From Prevotellaceae bacterium UBA4359 (GTDB taxonomy: Bacteria > Bacteroidota > Bacteroidia > Bacteroidales > Bacteroidaceae), in NCBI GenBank assembly GCA_002393555.1, contig DGSP01000086.1, forward strand, positions 23,126 to 80,591: a stretch of 57,466 bases of DNA. Reading direction: 5' to 3'. A program made the position numbers and the translations under genes. Position 1 is the first letter of the stretch. Each line of letters begins with the position of its first letter. The notes below the pieces were generated by a model. The model ran no database searches. It was not told where the DNA came from and saw only the letters and a program-made list of their open reading frames with translations. Below are positions 42,891 through 52,152 of the stretch, in pieces.

Positions 42891-43972
42891 AGACATTCAC
42901 TCCTGTTGTGGAGGACAGCATCGATTTCGTCATCACCGGCACGACGACCAGCAATAACGACAGTGTGGCTACATTCCCATGTGCTCCGCATGGGCAAAGC
43001 GTGAAGTTCCCCATCCAAGATGGAAGGTTCACGGTCACTGGCCGCCTGCCACGCAATACGTTCTTCCAGATAGGTGACTATGAAGGTAATGACCTCCGTT
43101 TCATCGTAGACGATGTGCCTACCGAAATCAACCTCGTTACGGGCGAGGTAAAGGGCAGCGACCTGCAACAGCGCTTCATCCGCTGCCAGATGCGCGAACG
43201 GGATATTGACAACGTGATGGAACCGTGGTGGGAAAGTCTAAGCGACGAAGAGAAGGACAGAATCATTACGATGAGGGGAAACGGACTGCCCGAAGCCACA
43301 TCAAAGGACAGTGAAAACTTTGAGAAGTATGAAGACTTTATGGGCGATAGGGCTGCGCTTGTTAGAAAGAACATCAGAGAGAACAAAGACAACATCATTC
43401 CTGCCTGGTATCTCTATACTGATTACGACAAGATATTGTTCGATGAATTGCGAGAGTTTGTCTGCGAGGATGTACCCTATGCCCATCATCCCGCAATGGA
43501 GCGTCCTTGGAAATCATATTGGGGCAGACTTCAGCAGTCGAATATCATTGGCAAACCCTTTATCGACTTCGAGGCCGAGGCATCAGACGGTACCAAGCAC
43601 CGCCTTTCAGAATACGCAAGACATGGCCAGTATGTCTTGATTGACTTCTGGGCTTCATGGTGCGGCCCCTGCATCGCTTCCTTCCCATTCATGAAGCAAA
43701 TCTATGCTGCCTATAAAGACCGTGGGCTTTGCTTCATCGGCGTGTCTTGCGACAAAGACCGTAACTCATGGCTAAAGGCCCTCGACAAGCATCAACTCCC
43801 ATGGATGGCTCTGCTCTGTCTTGCCAACAAAGAAGATGCGCTTGACCTTTACGGTGTGTCAGGCATCCCTACCGTCATTCTCATTGCTCCCGATGGCACG
43901 ATTATCGCTACGGACATTGAAGGCAAAGAACTGAAAGCGAAACTAGAAGAGATTTTCCCAGACAACCAATAA
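42824..43972 (+). CDS. Secreted thioredoxin-fold protein (array gene 3)
   Basis: 382 residues. Signal peptide NKKTIITILLALVTMVGQAQ, N-terminal DUF4369-like domain (about 25-120), helical middle, then a thioredoxin domain (about 245-382) with VLIDFWASWCGPC: CGPC. Next come KQIYAAYKDRGLCFIGVSCD and the cis-proline segment SGIPTVILI. The tail ELKAKLEEIFPDNQ is nearly identical to that of gene 1. It should work as a periplasmic thiol reductase. Confidence 0.87.
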   Translation: MNVNKKTIITILLALVTMVGQAQTFTPVVEDSIDFVITGTTTSNNDSVATFPCAPHGQSVKFPIQDGRFTVTGRLPRNTFFQIGDYEGNDLRFIVDDVPTEINLVTGEVKGSDLQQRFIRCQMRERDIDNVMEPWWESLSDEEKDRIITMRGNGLPEATSKDSENFEKYEDFMGDRAALVRKNIRENKDNIIPAWYLYTDYDKILFDELREFVCEDVPYAHHPAMERPWKSYWGRLQQSNIIGKPFIDFEAEASDGTKHRLSEYARHGQYVLIDFWASWCGPCIASFPFMKQIYAAYKDRGLCFIGVSCDKDRNSWLKALDKHQLPWMALLCLANKEDALDLYGVSGIPTVILIAPDGTIIATDIEGKELKAKLEEIFPDNQ

Positions 43973-44045
43973 AAGGAAATAAACATGAACAAGCAAACCA
44001 TCATCACCATCCTGCTCGTCCTCGCCGCTCTTACATCAAAGGCGC
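43928..44045 (+). repeat. Array junction repeat 3
   Basis: GAACTGAAAGCGAAACTAGA through the stop of gene 3 and into ATGAACAAGCAAACCATCAT of gene 4. It is close to junction 1 with few mismatches over about 85 bases. Confidence 0.75.
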
Positions 44046-45079
44046 AAGTGAAAAGTCATGTCATCGGTTCTGTAGCAGAGGGAACCACACCTGTGGAACT
44101 AGTCATCTATCGGGATGGGGAAGACCCGAAGGACAGCAAGCTGCGACCAGTGGTGAAGGATGGACACTTCGAGTGTGATGTGGAGGATGCGCAGATTGAG
44201 CGATGGCACATTGTGGACTTCGGCGAGGTGATGGAGAAAGGGATGACAAGTCGAAGTGAGGCATTCTTTGTCGAGGATGGTGCTACTATCACCATTCGGC
44301 TTGATGGAGATAAGTTCGACATCCAATCAACAGGCAAGGAATACCAAGCATGGCACGCTATGGAACAAGAGGCTGAAGCGAAGTTCATGCCAGCCTATGA
44401 GAAATTGGACGAGAACGATGATGCGGCGATGGCGGAACTAGAAAACGAATATCATCAATGGACACTCGACTATTATAAGACCCATCCGATGCTCGGTTTT
44501 CTGCTTGAACTCGATGGACGGCTCAATGGCTTTCATTTCAATGACACAGGACTTGCCCCAATGCTTGACATCTACTATCGCCAATACATCACGCTCCATC
44601 CTAAGCACCCCGTGCATCAGCGCATTGCCGAGCAAGAGGCTGTGGGTTATCAGATTTGCGGGCGAAAGTACAATGACTACGATGTGCGTACGATAGACGG
44701 GCAGCAAGTCCGCGCCTCTGAATACTACAAGGACAAGTTGACGCTCGTCATCTGCTGGGCCTCGTGGTGTTCGCCCTGCATCCGCGACGCTTGCGACATC
44801 ATCCCCATCTACAACGAGTACCGCCATCGTGGCCTGAACGCGTTCAGCCTCGCCCACGAATTCAAGTCCACCGATGCCATGCGTAAGTCCGTCGAGCATC
44901 ATGCTTTCCCCTGGCCCTGCCTCGTTGACCTTGACGACGAGTTCGGCGTGTTCCGTAAGCACGGCACTCAAAACAGTGCCCTATTCCTCATCGACTGCGA
45001 CGGCACAATCATTGCCGTGCCTAACAGCGTAGAAGAACTGAAAGAGAAACTCGAAGAGATATTTCCTGATAACAAATAA
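43985..45079 (+). CDS. Secreted thioredoxin-fold protein (array gene 4)
   Basis: 364 residues. Signal peptide NKQTIITILLVLAALTSKAQ. DUF4369-like N-terminal domain (SHVIGSVAEGTTPVELVIYR), helical middle, and a thioredoxin-like domain with LVICWASWCSPC: CSPC. The thioredoxin part is less typical: the cis-Pro region is replaced by GTQNSALFLID, so redox activity is less certain than for genes 1-3. Tail EELKEKLEEIFPDNK. The start is 12 bases after the stop of gene 3. Confidence 0.83.
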   Translation: MNKQTIITILLVLAALTSKAQVKSHVIGSVAEGTTPVELVIYRDGEDPKDSKLRPVVKDGHFECDVEDAQIERWHIVDFGEVMEKGMTSRSEAFFVEDGATITIRLDGDKFDIQSTGKEYQAWHAMEQEAEAKFMPAYEKLDENDDAAMAELENEYHQWTLDYYKTHPMLGFLLELDGRLNGFHFNDTGLAPMLDIYYRQYITLHPKHPVHQRIAEQEAVGYQICGRKYNDYDVRTIDGQQVRASEYYKDKLTLVICWASWCSPCIRDACDIIPIYNEYRHRGLNAFSLAHEFKSTDAMRKSVEHHAFPWPCLVDLDDEFGVFRKHGTQNSALFLIDCDGTIIAVPNSVEELKEKLEEIFPDNK

Positions 45080-45152
45080 AACGAAGCGAATATGAACAAG
45101 AAAATCATCATCACCATCTTGCTCGCCCTCGCCGCTGTGGCGGCGCAGGCGC
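45034..45152 (+). repeat. Array junction repeat 4
   Basis: GAACTGAAAGAGAAACTCGA, stop of gene 4, ATGAACAAGAAAATCATCAT of gene 5. Same order as junctions 1 and 3. Confidence 0.7.
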
Positions 45153-46642
45153 AAGAGCCGTTCTTCTGCACAGATTCGGCAGTTGTCCGAGGACGGATTG
45201 TTGACTATTCACCGGCGATGGGCTTTCAGAATCTGACGGTACAGGTGACGGACATCTTCACGGGAGAGTTGAAGACAGCGACTGCAGAGATACGGGAAGA
45301 TGGGACGTTTGAGAAGCGGCTGTTGTTGCATCATCCAATCCTCAACTGGTTTTACACGAGCGAAATACATATCAGCAAACAACAAGTGCCTTTCTACCTC
45401 TGTCCAGGTGACACGTTGGACATCACGATATGTTTCCATGACGGCGATGTACCAGATTGCAGATACAGAGGCGGACACTCCGCAGAAGTCGCACGACTGC
45501 TAAAAGTCAGAAACGACTATCTTAGCCTGCAAAAACACTGTCGTTTCTTTGAAGGTGACATCGAAGCCTACAACCATTTTGCCGACTCTTTATATACTAC
45601 TTGGCAACGTAAAATCGGCGCAATAGCAGATGCGCACCACTTCACCTCTTTCGAACGTCGGTTGGCAGAATGCGACATGGCAGCAGTCTTCGGAACCGCC
45701 TATCTCAGCTATTTCAGCCAGATACAGGACAAGATGGCGCAAGATGACCCTGCGGCTCCGTATACCGCAGGCAATGCCATGATGGAACGGCTCAGTCTCC
45801 CCGAGATGTATCCTCTGCTGAGTCGCTTGCCTAATAATGATTCGCTCATGCTCGCCACCAAATTCTTTCAATGGTATTTGAACGCTCTCGAGTTTTCTGC
45901 ACCTTTCCGCTATCCCTTGTTTGTCAAACGTGGGATGGCATGGGGAAACAGCAGGGATGAGGTAACGGAGCAGCTGTCATTGCTTCGCGACACAGGACGG
46001 AGGTTGTTTGCTTTGGAGAACGACGGGTTGCCAATACAGTTGTTGCAGCTCCATTGCATCAACGAGGCTATTGGCGAATGGTTGGAAACAGATACGGCAG
46101 AAGAAAATTTCCGTTCGACGCGATCATTCCTCACACATCCGACTCTTCAAAGAAAGGCACAACAGATTTTTGATGAGCAGGCCAATATGGATTCCACACT
46201 TCCCTTGCCAGAAGGCGATGCCGCACACTTTGTGAAAGACATCCTTGCCCTATACCCTGGTCGCTATATTGTTTTGGATTTCTGGGCAATGTGGTGTGCA
46301 CCCTGTAAGGCTGAGATTAGGGCGACAAAGGAATTCCGGCATCGTCTGCAGGAACGTTCGGATGTCAAATTTGTGTTTCTGGCCAATGAGCGCAATCCCA
46401 ATCGCGAGGATTACCTCGCATTTGTCCAAGAGAATCTGGAGGGAGAGGAAAACGTAGCCATTGATGACAACCGTTTCCATCAGCTCCAAGAATTATTCGG
46501 CTTCAACGCTATTCCATTCAATGTTACCCTCACGCCCGATGGCCGGATTGTCCGAGACGGGCTCCTTCTACGTGCCGCCGAAGCAGGGTTCGATAGATTC
46601 ATTCTGATGCTGGAGAAAATGAAAGCGAAACTCGAAGAATGA
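45092..46642 (+). CDS. Secreted thioredoxin-fold protein (array gene 5)
   Basis: 516 residues. Signal peptide NKKIIITILLALAAVAAQAQ; long N-terminal region with a DUF4369-like domain and helices. The C-terminal thioredoxin domain has IVLDFWAMWCAPC (CAPC), then EIRATKEFRHRLQERSDVKF and FNAIPFNVTLTPDG with the cis-Pro. Gene 5 most resembles gene 2 in layout (long N-terminal region, FVFLANERNP like FIAGERTT). The tail is shortened to MKAKLEE. It is the last intact gene of the array. Confidence 0.85.
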   Translation: MNKKIIITILLALAAVAAQAQEPFFCTDSAVVRGRIVDYSPAMGFQNLTVQVTDIFTGELKTATAEIREDGTFEKRLLLHHPILNWFYTSEIHISKQQVPFYLCPGDTLDITICFHDGDVPDCRYRGGHSAEVARLLKVRNDYLSLQKHCRFFEGDIEAYNHFADSLYTTWQRKIGAIADAHHFTSFERRLAECDMAAVFGTAYLSYFSQIQDKMAQDDPAAPYTAGNAMMERLSLPEMYPLLSRLPNNDSLMLATKFFQWYLNALEFSAPFRYPLFVKRGMAWGNSRDEVTEQLSLLRDTGRRLFALENDGLPIQLLQLHCINEAIGEWLETDTAEENFRSTRSFLTHPTLQRKAQQIFDEQANMDSTLPLPEGDAAHFVKDILALYPGRYIVLDFWAMWCAPCKAEIRATKEFRHRLQERSDVKFVFLANERNPNREDYLAFVQENLEGEENVAIDDNRFHQLQELFGFNAIPFNVTLTPDGRIVRDGLLLRAAEAGFDRFILMLEKMKAKLEE

Positions 46643-46644
46643 AC

Positions 46645-46664
46645 ATGAAAACAATCATCACATC
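46645..46664 (+). pseudogene. Remnant of a further array start
   Basis: Directly after the stop of gene 5, ATGAAAACAATCATCACATC resembles the common array start (ATGAACAAGAAAATCATCAT) with a 3-base deletion, then all similarity is lost. It looks like the stump of a sixth member. Confidence 0.4.
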
Positions 46665-46719
46665 TCCCACACGTTGTTTCTATGATGTGTCCTTCCCGTT
46701 CGCCCGGTCGCGACAGGTC

Positions 46720-47316
46720 TTATTGAATCCAATGAAAATACACATAGAAGGCAATCTCCAACACAATCGTAATGATTGACAGGAGGGAGAGGGAGCCGAC
46801 GATGTAGAATAGTTTTGCTGATAGCCAGACACCTTCGTTGTTCCTCACAATCTCCGTAAGTCGTTGGCTATGTTTCTGCCATAGTACTTCCTGCTGTTTG
46901 TATTGGTCGGCAAGCATCTGTTTCTCCTCTCCCAGCCATTGGGTATGGTGTCCCTGCATCTTCTCCCAGTCATCATCAGACACATTCACCGTCACCTTCA
47001 ACTTTGTGGGCGCATCTTCCATAACATGGTCTATGTGCTTATTGATGGTGTCAACCTTGCCACTGATGGTATTCACGGCAGCACCGAGCACTCCTTCTTC
47101 ACGCTGAGTTTGGCGGATTGAAGATTCCAAGGATAGCCTGGCATTGATGACGGCAGTCGTTGCCTTGTCAATGTCGGTACTCAACTGTTTGAGTTCAGGA
47201 ACACGGTCGGCTATATTCTGTTCGGCTTGCTGAACCTCTAGTTCCTCTTCGACCTCGTTCATCATATTGTCGAAGTCGGTTATTGATTCGTTATTCTTAC
47301 TTTTCTTGATAGCCAT
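46720..47316 (-). CDS. Coiled-coil protein with C-terminal TM helix
   Basis: 198 residues. It has no signal peptide. Helical coiled-coil segments at about 20-75 and 110-150, then a TM helix near the C-terminus (FYIVGSLSLLSIITIVLEIAFYVYF, about 168-193). The topology is a tail-anchored cytoplasmic protein. It follows mobA by 19 bases on the same strand, so it is part of the mobilization operon. Its size and shape resemble small conserved proteins next to Bacteroides MobA genes, but I cannot name a family. Confidence 0.7.
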   Translation of the reverse strand: MAIKKSKNNESITDFDNMMNEVEEELEVQQAEQNIADRVPELKQLSTDIDKATTAVINARLSLESSIRQTQREEGVLGAAVNTISGKVDTINKHIDHVMEDAPTKLKVTVNVSDDDWEKMQGHHTQWLGEEKQMLADQYKQQEVLWQKHSQRLTEIVRNNEGVWLSAKLFYIVGSLSLLSIITIVLEIAFYVYFHWIQ

Positions 47317-47335
47317 AATGTAAAGATTTATTGGT

Positions 47336-48589
47336 TTAACGGTGGAAACTACGTTGGCGTGGCTTAGGTTTGCACATGGAGTGAGCCATCTTCAGACATC
47401 GACGGGCATGGGCTCTTTCGTCCTCGTCCTTGTCTTTTCCCCATCCTGATTCAGGAGCAGAACCGCCACCACCTCCGCAAGATTCGGACATGGATGTGGC
47501 TGCGTCAATGTAGCCAGCAAAGAGAAGCATTGCAGTATGGGCAACAATCTCTACTGTGGCGGTATCATTGTTTTCTGGAACCTGAGCCTCATTGAGAAAT
47601 ATATCCTTGACCGAATTGGGAATCTCAACAGCCTTGCTGCCAATAGGTGTATCGATGTTGAATATGGTGAAGGATGGCACAGGTTTTGCCTGGACTCTTG
47701 GCTGTACCTTGGGCTGGGTAGATGTCGTTGTCTGAGCAGTTGGACGAACAGGACGGCTGTTTGGAGTAACAGTCGGTGTAGATGGTTTCACCTTAACCTG
47801 AACAGGCTTCGGATGGAGTTTCTTCCATGTGGCTTCAAGCTGTGATGCCATGAATTTGCGACCGATTTCTGAAGCCTTGAATACAGAGGCATTCTTGCCG
47901 ATGGTGTAGCCGACAAGTTTCTTGTCCTTGTCGTAACGAGGTGTGACCTCATAGCCCTTCATACGAAGCATCTTGAAGTAGAAGTAAATGTCAAACTCCT
48001 GCATCTTCTGAAGGGTGTATTCGCAAAAGTCCACAATCTCTTCTCTTCGCATGTCACGTATCTCCTTCGGCTGCTTCCACCCATGCCGCATGTTGATAAT
48101 TTCCGCAGCCATCATTGCCCGCTTGTGAATATCATGAACATCGTTGGTGTTTCCGTCAAGGTCAACACGGCAACAGTCCATGTGAAGGTGAAGTGTTCCC
48201 GACTTGGAATCTGAGTGAAGTCCACCCACATTCATTGAGTTGCGGAAATTGGTCTTCACTTCCTTCTTCATGTCCGTGGGGATGAGTCCGACAGAATCAA
48301 GAGTTTCCAGACTTTCATCCTGAAGGTTCGCCCAGTCCTTCATGGTGAAGTTGGTAGCCTCTTCCTTGGAGGGGGAGATTACAAACTGCACCATGAGACG
48401 TTCCAGACTTCTCCCTACGGTTCTGTCCTGCTGATGGAGCTGGCAGTGATGCTTCATCATATACCAGATTGCTGTCGGGTCAATACCTTCAGGCATGTGG
48501 TTTACCTTGATCACTTTTGCCTTCTCCTTCTCTAATGCGTACCTAACGGCATTGCCGCCGTAGGGTACGACTTTTGCAAGCATAATCAT
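47336..48589 (-). CDS. mobA: MobA-type relaxase
   Basis: 417 residues. Relaxase/mobilization nuclease domain at about 1-230: KVVPYGGNAVRYALE at the N-terminus and the metal-binding GTLHLHMDCCRVD (His near 134 and 136). This protein nicks the transfer origin and leads the strand into a recipient cell, using a helper conjugative system. A Pro/Thr/Val-rich linker (about 290-325) leads to a poorly conserved tail. Its start overlaps the stop of the MobC-like gene by 4 bases. An ATG 2 codons downstream (48583) is equally possible. Confidence 0.85.
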   Translation of the reverse strand: MIMLAKVVPYGGNAVRYALEKEKAKVIKVNHMPEGIDPTAIWYMMKHHCQLHQQDRTVGRSLERLMVQFVISPSKEEATNFTMKDWANLQDESLETLDSVGLIPTDMKKEVKTNFRNSMNVGGLHSDSKSGTLHLHMDCCRVDLDGNTNDVHDIHKRAMMAAEIINMRHGWKQPKEIRDMRREEIVDFCEYTLQKMQEFDIYFYFKMLRMKGYEVTPRYDKDKKLVGYTIGKNASVFKASEIGRKFMASQLEATWKKLHPKPVQVKVKPSTPTVTPNSRPVRPTAQTTTSTQPKVQPRVQAKPVPSFTIFNIDTPIGSKAVEIPNSVKDIFLNEAQVPENNDTATVEIVAHTAMLLFAGYIDAATSMSESCGGGGGSAPESGWGKDKDEDERAHARRCLKMAHSMCKPKPRQRSFHR

Positions 48590-48987
48590 AGTTCGCTCCT
48601 TTCTTTTGTCAGCACAGGTGATGAAATATTCTCTTCGATGCTATACCAATGTTGGATGAGTTCCGCAACAGACTTTATCCACCATGTCATGAACCTCTCC
48701 GTCCTGAAGAGTTTCAACTTTTCCTCTTCCGTTTTCTTGGAGAGGACGCTGGTGATTTTTTTTAGGTCGGTCCTGGCATAGACAAGGGAGTTAAGGGCAT
48801 CGACCTCCTCCTTGGTGAGTCGCTGGCGAGGGTGATGCTTCAAGCCTGTCTCCGTGAGATAGCGGTTCAGGCTTATGCCACATTCCTTGGCAAGCGCCTT
48901 TAGTTGCGACCAGACTTCATCCGTACATCTGAAGGCATGTACTCTGGTCAGCGGTTTCTTGGTTATCTTCTTTTTCTTCATTGTCAA
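48586..48987 (-). CDS. MobC-like relaxosome accessory protein
   Basis: 133 residues. N-terminal basic stretch (KKKKITKKPLTR), then RVHAFRCTDEVWSQLKALAKECGISLNRYLTE, a ribbon-helix-helix type DNA-binding pattern. LNSLVYARTDLKKITSVL follows. Proteins like this bind the transfer origin and help the relaxase melt it. It overlaps mobA by 4 bases (ATGA), the usual arrangement. The region upstream is the best place for the oriT. Confidence 0.75.
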   Translation of the reverse strand: MTMKKKKITKKPLTRVHAFRCTDEVWSQLKALAKECGISLNRYLTETGLKHHPRQRLTKEEVDALNSLVYARTDLKKITSVLSKKTEEEKLKLFRTERFMTWWIKSVAELIQHWYSIEENISSPVLTKERSEL

Positions 48988-49271
48988 TATCTTTTAATGA
49001 AAGGGATGAATATAAAACTGTTAGAAAGAAGGACAAGGTCTGCGAGCCTGCGAGTAGCCCGAGAAACTTTTAGGAGTGCAACAACAGGGACACCTGTTTT
49101 GTACTACAAAAGGATTTCTCGAAAAGTCCCTCTAAAATATCGGGTCTTTTAACTACAAAGTTCCCGTCAGGGCTTAGAGGTGCTTTGCTGCTTGTAAGGC
49201 ATCCTGCATCGGCAAACTTCCCTTGGGATGGTTGGGCGGTGCTAGTCGCAGACCGAAGTCCTTCAGGGCTG
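48988..49271. other. Intergenic region, candidate oriT
   Basis: 284 bases upstream of the mob genes without a gene. It contains small inverted repeats (AACAGG-GACA-CCTGTT near 49084; GAGCCTGCGAG next to TAGCCCGAG). By position this is the likely origin of transfer. No nic site can be identified by eye. Confidence 0.4.
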
Positions 49272-50108
49272 TCACTCGTTGCTATGGAAACCATTAGGGT
49301 TGTGATAGCCATTAGACTTCTGAGAATAACCTCCATTGTCATTAGATGGGATGCCATTAGGCTGTGGTGGCAGTCCTTCTTGCTGTGCTGATGGTTCGTC
49401 ATTTCTTTTCCCTTCATTCTGACTGCCATCGGCTTCTACATGCGAAGAAGGGATGTCAGCAGACTGATGGGGAATGTTGTTCTGAGAAGAATCGGATGTT
49501 CTTTCATCCGTCACAGATTTACCCACATTGTTACTATCATTAGATGGTGGTGATGGATGGGGAACCCTGCTATCGGCAGACGGAATCACACCCGCGTTTC
49601 CTCCTTGGGAATTGTCGCTATCAAAGTCAGAATCTTCCGCACCTTTGTTTCTGTCATCTGGCACCTCGATAGTGATGACCTTGGCAGGTGGAACTTCCGC
49701 GGTGACGATTGCAGTGCCATCGGCATTCCTTCTTGTTGCGAAGGGATTCTTGACAAACATGCCATCCACATACCAGCCCGAAAAAGCATGAAGCGTATGG
49801 ATGCGGTTATCTCCCACTTTCTGTGAAGAGGAAATACCCAGAGTCTCCATCGCCTCTATAAGTTTTGGAACCGTCTTGCGGTCTTTATCCCAGAGTTTAG
49901 CAAGTCGGGTATTGTCAACCATCACTTGGCCGGGCAAGATTTCAACCTGTTGAACCTTGCTTATCTGTACCAGTTTCGTTTCGTGTTCAGCAAGTTCTAC
50001 AAGAGACATGAAGCATTCCATGCGGTCAATCTTGTACTTCTTGCTGCGGAGATACTTCATCTGTTCCTCGGACAGCGTGAAGCAATAATGAATTTTGTGG
50101 TCGTACAT
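49272..50108 (-). CDS. Replication/mobilization-associated protein with N-terminal winged helix
   Basis: 278 residues. Residues about 1-115 form a folded domain (HYCFTLSEEQMKYLRSKKY, LAKLWDKDRKTVPKLIEAM, ISSSQKVGDNRIHTLHAFSG) that reads like a winged-helix domain of the kind found in replication initiators of Bacteroides mobile elements. The rest (about 140-278) is low-complexity, rich in Ser, Asn, Pro and Asp, and probably disordered. It follows the HTH gene by 12 bases. The replication role is inferred from the element context. Confidence 0.65.
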   Translation of the reverse strand: MYDHKIHYCFTLSEEQMKYLRSKKYKIDRMECFMSLVELAEHETKLVQISKVQQVEILPGQVMVDNTRLAKLWDKDRKTVPKLIEAMETLGISSSQKVGDNRIHTLHAFSGWYVDGMFVKNPFATRRNADGTAIVTAEVPPAKVITIEVPDDRNKGAEDSDFDSDNSQGGNAGVIPSADSRVPHPSPPSNDSNNVGKSVTDERTSDSSQNNIPHQSADIPSSHVEADGSQNEGKRNDEPSAQQEGLPPQPNGIPSNDNGGYSQKSNGYHNPNGFHSNE

Positions 50109-50120
50109 AATTGCTTGATT

Positions 50121-50537
50121 TTAGATTTTATCCCCATCAAATGGTTTTACAATAGTTTCATCGTTCCAACTGGACTTGTTCGGCTTGCGCTTGTGCGATG
50201 CAAGAATTGCAGCGTTCTGTTCCTCATCCGTCAGAGGGATGGGATTCTTGCGGTTCGCCTCCAACCACTTGTCAATCTCGTCAAGGTAGATAACCCATCG
50301 CTTGCCGGGTTTGGAGCCGGGGATTTCCCTGTTCGCGAGTTTCTGATAGATAGTCGCAAGGGGAATGTTGGTGTACTCGGCAACCTGCTCTGGTGTGACA
50401 GGGCGGTGTCTGTTCTCTCTCTGCTGAGTTGGTCTGTTCTGAAGGTTCAGCAGTAACGCCTTCATGCCCGATACTTCATCCCGAAGTTCGGCGATGACCT
50501 GCGGAAGGTCATTGAACGTAATTTGATCTTTAGTCAT
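50121..50537 (-). CDS. Excisionase-like helix-turn-helix protein
   Basis: About 138 residues from the ATG at 50537 (MTKDQITFNDL). A coiled-coil helix (DLPQVIAELRDEVSGMKALL) precedes an HTH_17/excisionase-type domain (VTPEQVAEYTNIPLATIYQK, then VIYLDEIDKWLEANR). Such small proteins bind element DNA and control excision, replication or transfer genes. It is followed closely by the replication-like gene. Confidence 0.8.
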   Translation of the reverse strand: MTKDQITFNDLPQVIAELRDEVSGMKALLLNLQNRPTQQRENRHRPVTPEQVAEYTNIPLATIYQKLANREIPGSKPGKRWVIYLDEIDKWLEANRKNPIPLTDEEQNAAILASHKRKPNKSSWNDETIVKPFDGDKI

Positions 50538-50879
50538 TTGACAACACGACCCTTTAGTGGAATCGTGCTGCAAAGGAACCTCGTTACGAATCAGAGGGCA
50601 AGCCACTTTTATATAATTGGTATATCACGAAACAATCACGCAGTTGAGCCTTCTTTTTGGCTGTTATTCGTGGATAAAACAAGGTTTTGAAGCGGATTTT
50701 GACAATATCGAACATGTAAGTATATTGAATGACAATTGGGATTACGGCTATTTTGGGGGGGAAAGATTTCAGCGCAAAAGGGCATAGGCACATCAGGACC
50801 ACACCAAAGTTTGGATTCTAATGTGGCTCTAATATGTGATGTCTAAGTATTGATATAAGAGAGGTGAGAAAGATTATCT
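50538..50879. other. Intergenic region with a TCACGCAGTT site
   Basis: 342 bases. It contains TCACGCAGTTGA at 50636-50647 (see the repeat near 53379-53450), CTGCAAAGGAAC near 50569 and a run of eight G near 50753. No gene is seen. Confidence 0.5.
50635..50647 (+). repeat. TCACGCAGTTGA repeat, copy 1
   Basis: ATCACGCAGTTGA. The 10-base word TCACGCAGTT recurs at 53438 (same strand) and 53379-53390 (opposite strand). All copies lie in gaps next to element control genes. Confidence 0.55.
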
Positions 50880-51848
50880 TCAGTCTTTCTCTATGCCCAG
50901 TTGTGATGGAATATGGAATAACAGTCCGTCTGCACCCTGGATGTCACAATGTATCTGGTCGCTGTTGGATGTGACTGCCAGGTTCCTGAGTGTGCTATGT
51001 GACAATGGCTCTCCACTGGCTGTTACACACAAAGAAGCAAAACGACGCTCAATATAGCAAGCGCAATCATCGTTGCTGTAAACCTTGCCTTTGCCAAGTC
51101 CCAACCTGATGGCAATGCTCCAGACCAGATGACGGACATCGAAGCTGCTCAGCTTTGTCTTGAATCTCTTCCACTCAACCTCAGGGCGGTAGTTATGGTC
51201 CATTGCGAATCTCAAAAGGTCAGTGCAGAACTCGTCCATGTCTTCCTCGTAAATAAAAGGGGACATGATGTATAGAAGGTATTCATGAATGGTGTCCAGC
51301 TTTTTCTTCTGGCTTTCTGCCTGACTCTGATAGAAGTCATCAATACCCTGCTGGTAGGTTGAACTGATTGGAGCAGCCGAAGCAATGGATGGCTCTTTGT
51401 CGGGATTGGCTTCTTCCGCAATAACCTCGGAATCTATAACTGTTGTCTTTTCAGCTATCTCCTCAACCACCTCAGCATCGCAATCACTCTCAGTCCCATT
51501 TGACTCAGCAACAATAGGCATTGCCTCTAAAAGAAAAACAGGTGCTTGACCATCTTCTTCGTGAGGATTCTCTACGTTTATAGGGGCTTTGCTCTTGGCT
51601 TTCCTTGTCTGCGCTATTCCAACGAAAGCATACTGCACAGCCATGTACATCGACCATAGGACTATTACAATCATCAGGTAGATGATAGATACAGGAACAA
51701 TGTCATCGGGCAGTATTGAGTCTGCACATTGGCAAAGTGGAATTGAAAGAAGAAGTACTGCAACTCCCGGCAGTATTCTTGTGGAGATCCATTCGAGTCG
51801 GATGGATACCTCACGTGAAGTGATGGAAGATGGTGAATCTATTTTCAT
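50880..51848 (-). CDS. Element membrane protein of unknown function
   Basis: 322 residues. Two N-terminal TM helices (about 26-45, LPGVAVLLLSIPLCQ, and 52-76, VSIIYLMIVIVLWSMYMAVQY) are followed by an acidic, low-complexity linker (about 85-165) and a cytoplasmic C-terminal helical domain (about 180-322). No known family is recognised. It has its own -7 motif. Proteins of this layout occur beside Bacteroides integrases, with unknown role. Confidence 0.7.
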   Translation of the reverse strand: MKIDSPSSITSREVSIRLEWISTRILPGVAVLLLSIPLCQCADSILPDDIVPVSIIYLMIVIVLWSMYMAVQYAFVGIAQTRKAKSKAPINVENPHEEDGQAPVFLLEAMPIVAESNGTESDCDAEVVEEIAEKTTVIDSEVIAEEANPDKEPSIASAAPISSTYQQGIDDFYQSQAESQKKKLDTIHEYLLYIMSPFIYEEDMDEFCTDLLRFAMDHNYRPEVEWKRFKTKLSSFDVRHLVWSIAIRLGLGKGKVYSNDDCACYIERRFASLCVTASGEPLSHSTLRNLAVTSNSDQIHCDIQGADGLLFHIPSQLGIEKD

Positions 51849-52152
51849 TGTCTTTATGTGTTATTGTTCGTTGTCTCAGAAAACGTGCTGCAAAGTTAAG
51901 AATAATCTTGCTAATGACGTATGGCCTTTTCGTCTGTAGGCCAATGTTTTATGTTTATTTGTGAATCATACTTGAAGTGAGTATGATTTTCACACTCGCC
52001 ATTTTCATCCTTTTTCGCAGTTGTTTGATTGTTTGGCAAAGGTATAACGAAAAATGAGAGCCAATTATGCTTGGTTCTCATTTCCCATATTTTCAACTTA
52101 GAAAAAGCATCTTTGGTTTCATTTCTCAAAGAAATAGAACCAACAAATAGGT
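51849..52152. other. Intergenic region with promoter only
   Basis: 304 bases between the membrane-protein gene and the integrase stop. Apart from the -7 motif at 51891-51898 and AT-rich sequence I see no gene or repeat. Confidence 0.5.
51891..51898 (-). promoter_or_regulatory. -7 promoter motif of the element membrane protein
   Basis: Minus-strand TAACTTTG (TAnnTTTG), about 43 bases upstream of the ATG at 51848. Confidence 0.6.
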
